Source of the DNA: JABJGO01 sp963921245
Lineage (GTDB): Bacteria > Pseudomonadota > Alphaproteobacteria > Rhodospirillales > Casp-alpha2
Direction of reading: 5' to 3'
DNA: 64,000 nucleotides
Assembly (NCBI GenBank): GCA_963921245.4
Contig: CAWUEY030000001.1
Span: 2,356,001 to 2,420,000 of the forward strand
The position numbers and the translations under genes are program-made. Below are positions 1-9,339 of this stretch, piece by piece (the first letter of the stretch is position 1; every line of letters begins with the position of its first letter). The notes under the pieces are model-generated. The model saw only the letters and a list, made by a program, of their open reading frames with translations, did not search any database and was not told the DNA's origin.

Positions 1-1
1 G

Positions 2-1804
2 TTCCTGCTCGCGATTCCGACCGAAGGGGAAAAGGCGGAGCACGCCGAGAAGCTGTGCCAGAAGGCCGCTCGTCACAGCGGTAAGGACAAAGGCGATGTC
101 GTCGTCGGCATTGCCAAACAATCGTGGGCCGTCGTGCCGCTCGCGCGTGAACTGATCGCGTTGGAAAACGTTGGCAACGATCACCCCGAACTCGCCGGGG
201 ATTCGGTCGCCCGACGCGAGGTTTCCGCCCGTCTCGCTGCGTTGCAGGCGCTTCTGGAAACCGAGTTGCAAAAAGCGTTCGACAATGCCCTGTGGTTTCG
301 CAAAAATTACAGTAAGAAGCGCTTGCACCAAGCCGATCTCAATAACATTGCCTCCGAACTCGCGGATCACCGTTTTCCGCAATCCCCGCAGCTCCACAAC
401 GAACTTCTTAACCGGCAGCAGCCGTCGGGAAGCGCCATAATGGCGCAGAACAAGTTGCTGCATCGTATGGTGGTTAATGAAGGCGAAACACGGCTCGGCA
501 TTGACGGTTTCCCGGCTGAAGGCGGGCTCTTCGCCTCAATCCTAGAAAAGACGGAGCTTTACGTTCCGCGGGGCGACACGTTTCGGTTTGCCTCGCCCGC
601 AGAAGGCGACGATCCGTGCCGTCTCGCCCCCATGTGGCGGGCCGCATTCGACCATATAAGGAATAATGCGGACCGCGTCGTCACGATCTCGGAACTCTTT
701 GATCTGTGGCGCGAACCGCCGTTCGGCGTCAAGGACGGCTTGATGCCGCTTCTCGCCGTCGCATTCATCCAGTCCCGGCGCGACCTGTTTGCCGCCTATC
801 GTGACGGCATTTTCAGGGTTCGGTTTGATGACGTGGATGCCGAATACCTCGCAAAGGACGCATTCATAATCCAGTTACGCTGGATGGATCTGACGGATAT
901 CGCGCGGCGCCTTCTGTCGGATATGGCGGAGGTTGTTCGCGATCTTGATCAGACCAACGAGCTTGTGCATCTCGAACCCATAGATGTCGGCCGCGGGTTG
1001 ATGTCAATATTTGAGCAATTGCCGAACTGGACGACCCGGACGATGCGCCTGTCCGTCAATGCGGCGAGAATTCGCGATATCTTCAAGCGTGCGCATGATC
1101 CGAACCGTTTCCTGTTCGACGACATTCCCGGAACCCTGGGCGAGGATGCCACCCTCGACACCGATGCCGACCTGCGCCGGGTCATTGAGAGCGTTCGCGA
1201 AGGACTCAAAGAGTTGGTGGAAGCCTATCCATCAATGCTGCGCCGCATGCGCGATCTGATGCTGGACGAATTGCAGGTTCCGAATATTTCTCCGCAGTCT
1301 CTCGCGGAGCTGCGCGAGCGCGCCGAAAACATCAAGCAGCTTAGCGGGAATTTCCGGCTCGACGCTTTCATCGGCAGGTTGGCCCGGTTTGATGCTTCCG
1401 ATGAGAGTTTCGAGGGTATTGCAAGCCTCGCGGCGAACAAACCGCCGCGCGACTGGGTCGATCCCGATCTCGATCAGGCCTTGATCGAAATCGCTGACAT
1501 GGCTCAGAAATTCCTTCGCGCCGAGACCTATGCGCGCGTGAAAGGCCGCCCCGACAAGCGTCACGCCATGGCCGTTGTCATCGGCACGAACGGGCGACCC
1601 GCGCCGTTGCTTGAGGAGTTCAGTGTAGCGGATTCGGATTGTGCGGCTGTGAACGCGCTCATCGAGCGTGTCGAAGCGACGCTCGATGAATCCGACGCCA
1701 CGCGCCGCAGCATCATCCTCGCGGCGCTGGCGGAACTCAGCACGCGATACATGCACGCGCCCGAGTCAACCAAGAAGAACGGGAAAGGAAGAGCCGCGTC
1801 TTGA
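2..1804 (+). CDS. C-terminal part of a large defence-island protein (5' end outside window)
   Basis: The frame is open from the first complete codon at base 2 to TGA at 1802-1804, about 600 residues, with no start near the edge. The visible part is mostly helical and charged (RREVSARLAALQALLETELQ; LLNRQQPSGSAIMAQNKLLH). I see no Walker motif or metal site in it. Its place directly before a PAPS-reductase-type gene, and its size, suggest the C-terminal half of a large P-loop protein of the BrxC/PglY or DUF6079 kind, but I cannot confirm this without the N-terminus. The stop overlaps the TTG start of the next gene (TTGA), so the two are probably translationally coupled. It is intact as far as it can be read, unlike several genes downstream. 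Confidence 0.6.
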   Translation, partial: FLLAIPTEGEKAEHAEKLCQKAARHSGKDKGDVVVGIAKQSWAVVPLARELIALENVGNDHPELAGDSVARREVSARLAALQALLETELQKAFDNALWFRKNYSKKRLHQADLNNIASELADHRFPQSPQLHNELLNRQQPSGSAIMAQNKLLHRMVVNEGETRLGIDGFPAEGGLFASILEKTELYVPRGDTFRFASPAEGDDPCRLAPMWRAAFDHIRNNADRVVTISELFDLWREPPFGVKDGLMPLLAVAFIQSRRDLFAAYRDGIFRVRFDDVDAEYLAKDAFIIQLRWMDLTDIARRLLSDMAEVVRDLDQTNELVHLEPIDVGRGLMSIFEQLPNWTTRTMRLSVNAARIRDIFKRAHDPNRFLFDDIPGTLGEDATLDTDADLRRVIESVREGLKELVEAYPSMLRRMRDLMLDELQVPNISPQSLAELRERAENIKQLSGNFRLDAFIGRLARFDASDESFEGIASLAANKPPRDWVDPDLDQALIEIADMAQKFLRAETYARVKGRPDKRHAMAVVIGTNGRPAPLLEEFSVADSDCAAVNALIERVEATLDESDATRRSIILAALAELSTRYMHAPESTKKNGKGRAAS

Positions 1805-2640
1805 AAGCCCGAACCGTGAAACATGTTCTGGGACTCTCCGGCGGCCGCGACAGCGCGGCCCTTGCCGTCTATATGCGCCAACACCACCCGGAACTGGAAA
1901 TAGAGTATTTTTTCACGGACACCGGCAAGGAGCTGCCCGAGGTCTATGAATTTCTCGGGCGTCTTGAAGGGTTTCTTGGGCAGGAAATTCGCAAGCTGAA
2001 TCCCGACCGGGACTTCGATTTCTGGCTCAAGCAGTACAATGATTTTCTGCCCTCGCCGCAGACGCGATGGTGCACGCGGCAGCTTAAACTCCGTCCGTTT
2101 GAACGCTGGCTTCGTCCGATGCTCGAAGACGGCGCCACTGTCTACAGCTATGTTGCCATCCGTAGCGACGAGGAATACCGGGCGGGTTACGCCTCGAAAC
2201 ACGACAACCTCGTCATCAAGCTGCCGTTCAAGGACGCGGGCATAGACAAGCCCGGCGTTCTTGAAATTCTCGACGGCGCGGGGCTCGGCCTGCCCAGATA
2301 CTACGAGTGGCGGACGCGCAGTGGCTGCACCTTTTGTTTCTTTCAGCAGAAGATCGAATGGGTGCGGCTCAGGGAACAGCACCCCGAAGCCTTCGAGGAA
2401 GCCAAAGCGTACGAGAAGGATGCCGTGGAACACGGATCACCCTTCACCTGGAGCCAGGGTGAGTCGCTGGAAGAGTTGGAACAGCCAGAGCGGGTCGCGC
2501 AAATCAGGGCCGACCACGCGGACCGGCTTGCGCGAATGCGCGCGAAGGTTCAGCCGAACCCGCTGAGGCCGGACAGCGAGCCCCTGGATATTGATGATCT
2601 TTACGGTCAGGCGAAGGGATGCCTGGCGTGTCACAAATGA
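1801..2640 (+). CDS. DndC-like PAPS reductase / sulfurtransferase family protein
   Basis: A 279-residue member of the adenine-nucleotide alpha-hydrolase (PP-loop) superfamily. The PP-loop SGGRDSA is at residues 13-19 and an IRSDEE motif lies near 120-125. Cysteines C91 (RWCTRQLKLRP), the pair C176/C179 (SGCTFC) and the terminal pair C274/C277 could hold an Fe-S cluster, as in the DNA phosphorothioation enzyme DndC. The enzyme would activate a target with ATP for sulfur transfer or reduction. Assimilatory CysH is unlikely because the neighbours are DNA-defence genes and no sulfite reductase is nearby. Type 4 BREX also carries a PAPS-reductase-like gene. The start is TTG, overlapping the upstream stop (TTGA). 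The frame is intact. Confidence 0.85.
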   Translation: MKARTVKHVLGLSGGRDSAALAVYMRQHHPELEIEYFFTDTGKELPEVYEFLGRLEGFLGQEIRKLNPDRDFDFWLKQYNDFLPSPQTRWCTRQLKLRPFERWLRPMLEDGATVYSYVAIRSDEEYRAGYASKHDNLVIKLPFKDAGIDKPGVLEILDGAGLGLPRYYEWRTRSGCTFCFFQQKIEWVRLREQHPEAFEEAKAYEKDAVEHGSPFTWSQGESLEELEQPERVAQIRADHADRLARMRAKVQPNPLRPDSEPLDIDDLYGQAKGCLACHK

Positions 2641-2682
2641 CCGCAAACAGATCGAAGGCCGGTTAAAGCAGGGGCATGAAAA

Positions 2683-3210
2683 TTGAGATTCGATCTGCTC
2701 AGAGATTTTGCGAATGAAGCGAACCGGGAAGTAGGAGACTTTCGGCTCGACTTCATCCTGTCGCCCGACAAGGTGCAGCGGGACGACTACGATGTAGAAA
2801 AGCTGACCTGGGATTCGATTCACTTCGGCGACACCGCCGAGATCGAGAAAATTCCGAACGACAAGCGGGGTATTTATGCGCTCACCATTTGCCACCCGAG
2901 CAAGGTCCTGCCGTCGCACGGGTATGTCATCTATATCGGTATCGCCGGGAGACGGTCGGATCGACCGCTTCGAGAGCGGTACAAAGACTACCTCAATCAA
3001 AAGCGCGTCCAGAAGGAGCGCCCGCATCTGGCCTATGTGATCGGCACCTGGCAGGACGTGCTTCGCTTTTACTTCGCGCCCGTCGACGACGGGTTTTCAT
3101 CCGAAGACCTCGAAAAGCTCGAGGAACAGATAAACACGGCGCTTATGCCGCCATATTCTTTTGGCGACCTGGAGACTGCCACCAAGCGTAAGAAAAAGGC
3201 ATCCCTCTGA
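2683..3210 (+). CDS. GIY-YIG domain protein
   Basis: A 175-residue protein with a GIY-YIG nuclease-like core: GIY at residues 63-65, YIG at 84-86, a basic RERYKDYL segment at 97-104 with the expected catalytic arginine, and a glutamate near 148 followed by the family's typical ALMPPYSF. The first 60 residues are an uncharacterised extension. The likely role is DNA cleavage or recognition within the island. The start is a TTG after a gap of 42 bases from the previous gene; I see no better in-frame ATG. The stop TGA overlaps the ATG of the next gene (ATGA at 3210). The frame is intact. Confidence 0.75.
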   Translation: MRFDLLRDFANEANREVGDFRLDFILSPDKVQRDDYDVEKLTWDSIHFGDTAEIEKIPNDKRGIYALTICHPSKVLPSHGYVIYIGIAGRRSDRPLRERYKDYLNQKRVQKERPHLAYVIGTWQDVLRFYFAPVDDGFSSEDLEKLEEQINTALMPPYSFGDLETATKRKKKASL

Positions 3211-4481
3211 TGGCCGAGAAAAAAAATCGCTTGATCCGATAGTGTTGCCCGCTCTTCGCGGCATCATGGGCGACTGGATTTACTACACCTGCATCATGGA
3301 TATAGGCGAACTGAGTAAACGGGTGCGCTATGCCGAAGAAGTGCACAGCAACAAGTTGCTGTCCGAAATGATTCAGCGTCGCCTCAAGAGTGGCCGCGCC
3401 GCCCAGATTTCACAGTACCTCAAAAACCAGTCCGAAAGATTCTTCAACACGTTGGTCGTGGCGACCTACGGCGGCCATCCGAACTGGCATGCCCTGAACG
3501 ACGTGAAGAGCAGGACGAAGAACGGTGAGTTGAAGATCCTGGGCGACGACACGGTTGCGTCGGTCGGCTTCCTCACGTTCCAGGGTGATGAAGAGCTGTT
3601 CGCTCTCGACGGGCAACACAGGCTCGCGGGGATCAAGAGAGCCATTCGCGGCAATATCGACCAGGACCCTTATGACGAGGTCTCGGTGATCTTTGTCGGA
3701 CACAAGGATACGAAGAAAGGGCTTGAGCGCACGCGCCGCCTGTTCACGACGCTAAACAAGACGGCAAGGCCCGTCACGAAGGGCGAGATCATCGCACTCG
3801 ACGAAGACGATGTCATGGCGATTTGCGTGAGGCGACTTATCGAGCAGACCGATCTTTTCGTGAGCAACCGGATTGCCTTCGTTGCGAACAACAATATGCC
3901 GACCACGAACCCGACCAGCCTGACCACGATTGCAAATCTCTACGATGTACTGACGATATTGTTCACCAACGTCCAATCCGATCTAAAAAAGCAGAAGGTG
4001 GATTTGCAACGGATACGTCCCGATGACGAGACCCTGGATAAATATTTCAGACACGCGGAGTCTTATTTTCTTCAACTTAGAAAGAATTTCAAGGCACTGG
4101 ATGAATTTTTTAGCGCAAAGAACACCGAGCCGGTGATCAAGAAATATCGCGGCAACCACGGAGGCCATGTTCTCTTCCGTCCCATCGGACTGGAAATCAT
4201 GACCCGTGTGATCGCCCGATTCACTAAGGATATGAGCCTTGCGCGGGCCGTAAAACTAGCGGCCGAGCTGCCCGACAGTCTCAATGAAGAGCCGTTTCAG
4301 TGGCTGATGTGGAAGCCAAATAAAAAAGATCATGCTCAACGGCCACAAGGTGACAGTTCGCGAAGTTCTTTTGTACATGGTCGGGAAGAATGCAAAAAAC
4401 TACACCGAAGCGACATTGCTTGAGAGGTATCAAAGAGAAACCGGCGATGATACGGCTGAATTGCCGGAAAAGATCAGATAA
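3210..4481 (+). pseudogene. DndB-like DGQHR-domain protein, two homopolymer frameshifts
   Basis: The DGQHR motif that defines DndB/DpdB-type proteins reads DGQHRLAGIKRA, near residue 134 of the repaired protein. DndB controls DNA phosphorothioation together with DndC-type enzymes, so the pairing with the upstream sulfurtransferase makes sense. The natural start is probably ATG 3210, overlapping the previous stop. From it the frame breaks in a run of eight A (3219-3226); nine A would give MAEKKKSLDPIVLPALRG and join the main frame. A second break lies in six A at 4322-4327; five A would give WKPNKKIMLNG and a coherent tail to TAA 4479-4481. The repaired protein is 423 residues. Without repair, translation could begin at GTG 3242 or ATG 3266. 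It may be decay, slippage-dependent expression or sequence error. Confidence 0.75.
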
Positions 4482-4571
4482 ATCCGTATACCGCGAAGCA
4501 GATAGACAAGAATGGACACGACCGACATGAACAGGAAAGGTCAGGCGCACCGCCCTCGCCTTGAATGAACC

Positions 4572-6221
4572 ATGACCAGATCGACCGACACGCCGGACGC
4601 CGCACCGGGCATGGCCCTTAAAACCCTGCTGCGCAACGCCAAGACATCGGCGTTGCGCGAGGTGATCGGTCCGTCGATTGTGGACACGCTTCAGGGGTTC
4701 GCCCCCGGGCTGGACTCGGGCACCCGGCTCGGGGAGCTTGCCGACAACCTTGTCGAACCCTCCGAAGCGTTGCGCGATCCGGAAATGCGCGACCGCATCA
4801 TCCGCATGCTGCCCTTGCACAAGGCGCGCGAGCTGGGCGGGCGTCTCGGCGCAAAAGACGGCCGCCCGCTTTATGATGAACTCTGCACAGCCGCCGCGGA
4901 CCCCGCGGTCATGGCTGTGTTGTACTCGTTCTTCGGCATCGTCCGGGACGTTCGTGCGCCGCAGGCCCCCTCATCGGACACCATGAAGGCGGCTACCGGA
5001 TACGCGCTGTTCGATCACCAGCGCGCCGCCGCCGGGCGTGTCATGCATGCACTTGGCGCCACGCCGCGAAAGGTCATCCTTCATATGCCGACCGGCGCGG
5101 GGAAGACGCGCACCGCAATGCATATCGTCGCGGAGCATCTTCAGTGTCACGAACCCACGATGGTCTGTTGGTTCGCCCAGAATGCTGAGCTTCTGGACCA
5201 GGCCGCCGACGAGTTCGAGGATGCATGGCGGTTTCTCGGCAACCGGGCAACTGGACTCATCCGCTTCTGGGGACACAGGAGACCGGACGTTCTCGACATG
5301 CGGGACGGCGTGATCTTTTCCGGTCTCGCCAAGATGGCGGCGCTCGACAACCGCGACCCCGCGACCCTGCTGCGCTTGGCAGACCGCGTCTCGTTGACGA
5401 TTATCGACGAGGCGCACCAGGCGGTTGCGCCGACCTACGCGGCGATCCTCACCGCCTTTTACAGCAAGCGCCCGCATAACGCCTTGCTCGGACTGACGGC
5501 GACGCCGGGACGAAGCTGGTCGGATATCGGCGAGGACCGCAAGCTTTCGGAATATTTCGATGGTCGCAAGGTCACGCTCGAAGTCGAGGGCTACGATGAC
5601 CCCGTCACCTTCCTGATCGACCAAAAATATCTTGCTCGCCCGAATCTTCCGCACATTGAATTCCGGGGCGGGTCTCAAGCTGAGCGAGAACGATGTCAAC
5701 GCGCTCTCGTCCGCAATCGACGTGCCGGAACAGATTTTGGAACGGCTGGGATGGAACAACGGCAACCTGAAAATTCTGTCCGCCGTCGAAGACTCGATGA
5801 CGCGGCACCGCCGCATCATCGTGTTCGCGCCCTCCATGGAGAACGCGCGCATGCTTACAGCAATCTTGTCCATACGCGGACATGAAGCATTCGTTGTAAC
5901 GGGGCAAAGCAATACGGCCGAACGCGAAAGAATAATCAGGCGTTTTAAAAGTAATGATAATTGCTCTATGGTGATTGTGAACTATGGCGTCTTAACCACC
6001 GGATTCGACGCGCCCGCGACGAGCGCAGCGGTCATCGCGCGCCCTACATGGTCGCTCGTTCTTTATAGCCAGATGGTTGGCAGGGCGGCACGCGGGCCGG
6101 CGGGAACGATGAAGCCGAAATTGTAACGGTTGTAGATCTGGATTTGCCCGGCTTTGGCAGCGTTGCCGACGCATTCAGAAATTGGGAGGACGTTTGGAAT
6201 GAACCTGACAAAAACCACTGA
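4572..6221 (+). pseudogene. DEAD/DEAH-box superfamily 2 helicase, two frameshifts
   Basis: An SF2 helicase/ATPase. It has an N-terminal extension of about 140 residues, motif I MPTGAGKT (172-179), motif II DEAH (279-282), LTATPGR (308-314), and in the second half FAPSMENA, the motif V region VLTTGFDAP and motif VI QMVGRAARGP. The frame breaks near 5665-5668, where GGGG should be GGG (giving EFRAGLKLSE). It breaks again near 6091-6101, where one base is missing before GGNDEAEIVTVVDLDL. With both repaired it ends at TGA 6219-6221 as a 549-residue protein, overlapping the start of the GHKL gene by 23 bases. Such helicases usually drive DNA translocation in restriction-type defence. As written, only an N-terminal RecA-like domain would be made. 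Confidence 0.8.
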
Positions 6222-7999
6222 GTCTGAAAGGTCCGCCGGAGAAATTATTCCGCCTGAACTGGCTGTGAAAGCCATGCGCGACAGCGGCTACAAGAATACC
6301 GCCTACGCGCTCGCGGAGCTGATCAATAATTCCGTTCAGGCGAATGCCAGCAATGTCGAGGTGATCTGCCGTGAGGAATACCGGCAAGTCAACGAGCGCA
6401 AGAGCCGCAGGATTCGGGCAATCGGCATCCTTGACAACGGCGATGGCATGACACCCGAGACGCTGTGCCTCGCCCTTCAGTTTGGAAACGGTAAGCATAT
6501 GGCGGACCGCAAGGGCATCGGTCGTTTCGGCATGGGCCTGCCGAATTCGTCGATATCGTAATGCCGTCGAGTCGAAGTTTGGACGTGGCAGAGCGGTCCC
6601 GACAACGCCATGTATTCTTATCTCGATGTCGATGACATCGAAGGGCGGTGGCTGTATGTGGTTCCGGCTCCCGAGCACAAACCGCTGCCCGATGAATGGC
6701 GCGTCCGTTCCGACAACGTCGAAACGACAGGCACCTATGTTCTCCGGACGAACTTCGATGACTATCGCCTGACTTGGAGCGGCGCGGGGGCGACGCTTAG
6801 TAATACGGAATCGCTTATCGGGCGCATGTACAGGAAGTTCATCAACGATGGGCGGCTATCGATCCGGTTGCTGGCACTGCTCGACGGCGAGCCGGACTTC
6901 GACCAACCGGTGCGCGTCAACGACCCGCTCTACCTAATGCCGAATTCGTCGACGCCAGCCCCGTTTGACAGTAAGCCGATGTTTCAGCCCTGGGGTGATG
7001 CGGCCGAGGTGTTTTCCACCCCTCTATGCCGCCGCAAAGCAGAATGTCGTGGTCCGCATGAGCTGGGCGAGCGAAGAAAAAACCGTGCCGGACGATAGAA
7101 GTGACCGCGGCTCGAAGCCCTACGGTAAACACGCGGCGAAGAACATCGGCCTGTCTATAGTTCGCGAGGGCCGCGAACTGGACCTCGACCCCGCTTGGAC
7201 CAACAGCTACGATCCGGCCGAACGCTGGTGGGGCATTGAGGTCGAGTTTCCTTCGCCGCTCGACCAGGTGTTTGGCGTTACGAACACCAAACAAAGCGCG
7301 ACGATCTTCTCGCATATGGCCCAGTTCGACTGGGAGACGGAAGCCAATCCCGGAGAATCGCGATCGGAGTTTCAGGAGCGCATAAAGGACGAGGGCGATC
7401 CGCGCGGGATCCTGCTACCCATCGTGGATCATATACGCAACCAGATTAAAGAAGTGCGCAAGAGACTTGGAGATCAGACCAAGGGGCGCAGGACTAAAGA
7501 GAATTCGCGGCATGACATGACCGACGTTTCCGACCTGGCCACGACAAAGTTTCGCGAACGCGCCGAACAGGGACACGAAACGGAAGCGGACCGTGAAGAA
7601 TTCACCGAAGACAAATACTACCGGCGGGATGTCGCCCGTGAAATTGCCCAATCGACATTTACGCGCAAGCGTAAGGTTCTGTTTCTGGACAAGGCGATGG
7701 AAGGCTACGCCTTCTTCAATGTTGAGCACAAACAGGGCGGGTTGACTGAGGTTGTTTTCAACAGCAACCATCCCTTTTATGACCAGCTCATAGACTCGCT
7801 GCGGCCTCAGATCGGCGATGAAACCGACGCTGATTTGATGGGGCGGATACATACGGCCGCCGACACGCTGGAGTTGCTGTTCGCGGCCTGGGCGCGCTAC
7901 GAGATGGAGGAAGTGTGTAAAAAGAACCGGCTGTTCGAGATGCGGCAGGAATGGGGAAAGATGGCGCGCTTCTTCCTCACGGAAGAGGAAGATGAATGA
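6199..7999 (+). pseudogene. GHKL (HSP90/MutL/MORC-type) ATPase, nonsense codon and frameshift
   Basis: An N-terminal GHKL ATP-binding fold: N-box ALAELINNSVQAN with E40/N44, G1 box LDNGDGM (78-84) and G2 box GIGRFGMGLP (106-115). The start is ATG 6199, chosen over the longer upstream frame because GGGAGGA lies about 10 bases before it and it overlaps the helicase end. Codon 121 is TAA (6559-6561). The same frame continues in-family (CRRVEVWTW), so a C-to-T change of CAA is likely. Near 7012-7015 a TTTT run should be TTT (giving VFPPLYAAAKQ). Repaired length is 599 residues. The C-terminal half is charged and helical and I cannot assign it. The stop overlaps the PLD gene start by 8 bases. Confidence 0.8.
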
Positions 8000-8948
8000 T
8001 ATGGTTGTTGTCCCTCCGGGCGACGGGATGCTCGACCTTCTCAGAGCCGCAAACGACCGGGTGGTCATAGCAGCGCCGTACATCAAATCCCCGACGCTGC
8101 GCCGGTTACTTGATGCCGTTCCTGAGGCGGTTTCGGAGTGCATATGCGTCACGCGCTGGCTTCCCGAAGATATCGCCTTCGGCGTCTGTGATCTCGAAAT
8201 CCTCGATGACGTTTCGGATGCGCGCGGCGGACGCCTTCTGGTACATCCTCACCTGCATGCAAAATACTATTCCAACGGACATCAATCGCTTGTCGGCTCA
8301 GCCAACTTGACAGCGCGTGGCCTCGGCTGGCACACGCCGGCCAATGTCGAATTACTTGTCGCCCTTCCGTCCGAGTTCGCGGGACTGGCCGAATGGGAAC
8401 CCGCGTTGCTCAGCACCGCCGTTCAAGCCACCGAAGAGTTGCGCGACCATATTCGGCGGCAGGCCGCCGCCCTGAAACAGGATGATATCCCGCACCGTCT
8501 ACCAGAGGTCGAAAACGATGCCGCGACGGAGGTGGAGCAGACATTGTGGGTACCGCAATGCCCGACGCCGGACCGCCTATGGCAGGTCTATCGCGGACGC
8601 GGCACCGATACGATGGTGAGCAGCGCATTCAAAGCCGCGCAGGAGGATCTTGTGGCGCTGTCTCCACCACAGGGACTGACGCGGGAACTCTTCACCGCCT
8701 ATGTGGCGGGTATATTGAAACAGATGCCGCTGCTCGCCGAGATTGACAAGCTGGCGGCGGCCGGGTTGACGGACACGAAGGCGCACGAGTTCCTGGCCGA
8801 TCGACTAAGGGGTACGGATCGTGCGAGCGAATACGGTCAGGTCTGGTGCGTCGTTAAACAATGGCTCGTTCACTTCTTCCCTGAAAACTATCGGCTCGAA
8901 ACCGATCAGGAGGTGCTAGTAAAAGGCCGTGAACTGCCGCGCCGCTGA
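7992..8948 (+). CDS. Phospholipase D-like (HKD) nuclease domain protein
   Basis: A 318-residue protein with one PLD-type HKD half-site: HAK at residues 89-91 (in PHLHAKYY) followed by GSANLT at 102-107. One HKD per chain implies a dimeric active site, as in DrmC/DpdK-like and Nuc-type PLD proteins of defence systems. The C-terminal 180 residues are unassigned and helical. Its ATG sits inside the end of the GHKL gene (8-base overlap), so the two were one transcriptional and translational unit. The frame is intact. It is likely the nuclease effector of the island, and is the last gene of the plus-strand run. Confidence 0.78.
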   Translation: MNDMVVVPPGDGMLDLLRAANDRVVIAAPYIKSPTLRRLLDAVPEAVSECICVTRWLPEDIAFGVCDLEILDDVSDARGGRLLVHPHLHAKYYSNGHQSLVGSANLTARGLGWHTPANVELLVALPSEFAGLAEWEPALLSTAVQATEELRDHIRRQAAALKQDDIPHRLPEVENDAATEVEQTLWVPQCPTPDRLWQVYRGRGTDTMVSSAFKAAQEDLVALSPPQGLTRELFTAYVAGILKQMPLLAEIDKLAAAGLTDTKAHEFLADRLRGTDRASEYGQVWCVVKQWLVHFFPENYRLETDQEVLVKGRELPRR

Positions 8949-8984
8949 CACGAGCGTTTCTCCCAGTTCATGTCAACATGTTTT

Positions 8985-9339
8985 CGATACGTTGGCCGAG
9001 GTTGGGATAACGTAAAGAATCGTTCGCACTTTTGATTTTGACGGCTTCTTCCAGACTTTGAGAAGGAGCTGGCATGAATGGTTAGTTATCGGTCCTGCAT
9101 GCCGGCTCTGGTAGAGTGTTGGGAGAGGCGGATGAGTTTCAGGCTGAATGATCATATAGGGCATTTTGACCCTGTAGAGGAGATTAGCCCGCGCCTGTAT
9201 CCGAACGACCAGCCTGAGGCCCGGTTTAGGGCGGTGATCTCGTATAGGCGTTTGGACCGGGGTTTTGCTCAGGGTTTTGCTGGACCGTTCACCCCTCATC
9301 CGGGGTTCCACCATTCACGCCCGACAGAGGAAGTATAGC
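8985..9339 (+). ncRNA. IS110 left flank; candidate bridge RNA region
   Basis: About 350 bases with no convincing protein lie between the PLD gene and the transposase start. IS110-group elements are known to keep a long non-coding end ahead of the transposase that encodes a structured bridge RNA guiding recombination. This stretch has the expected position and size. It also contains local repeats, such as GGGGTTTTGC/AGGGTTTTGC at 9259-9280. I cannot fold it here, and the exact left end of the element is unknown, so the limits are approximate. Confidence 0.3.

Noticed and set aside
1561..2433. 290-residue minus-strand open frame across the first two island genes
   Set aside because: It is antisense to two well-supported genes and has no domain; such frames are common in GC-rich DNA.
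1801..2640. Assimilatory PAPS/APS reductase (cysH)
   Set aside because: The PP-loop and cysteines fit the broad family, but the neighbours are DNA-defence genes and no sulfite reductase is near; a DndC-like role fits better.
4281..4820. 179-residue minus-strand open frame between the DndB-like and helicase genes
   Set aside because: It overlaps the repaired DndB-like C-terminus and the helicase start; no start site or motif.
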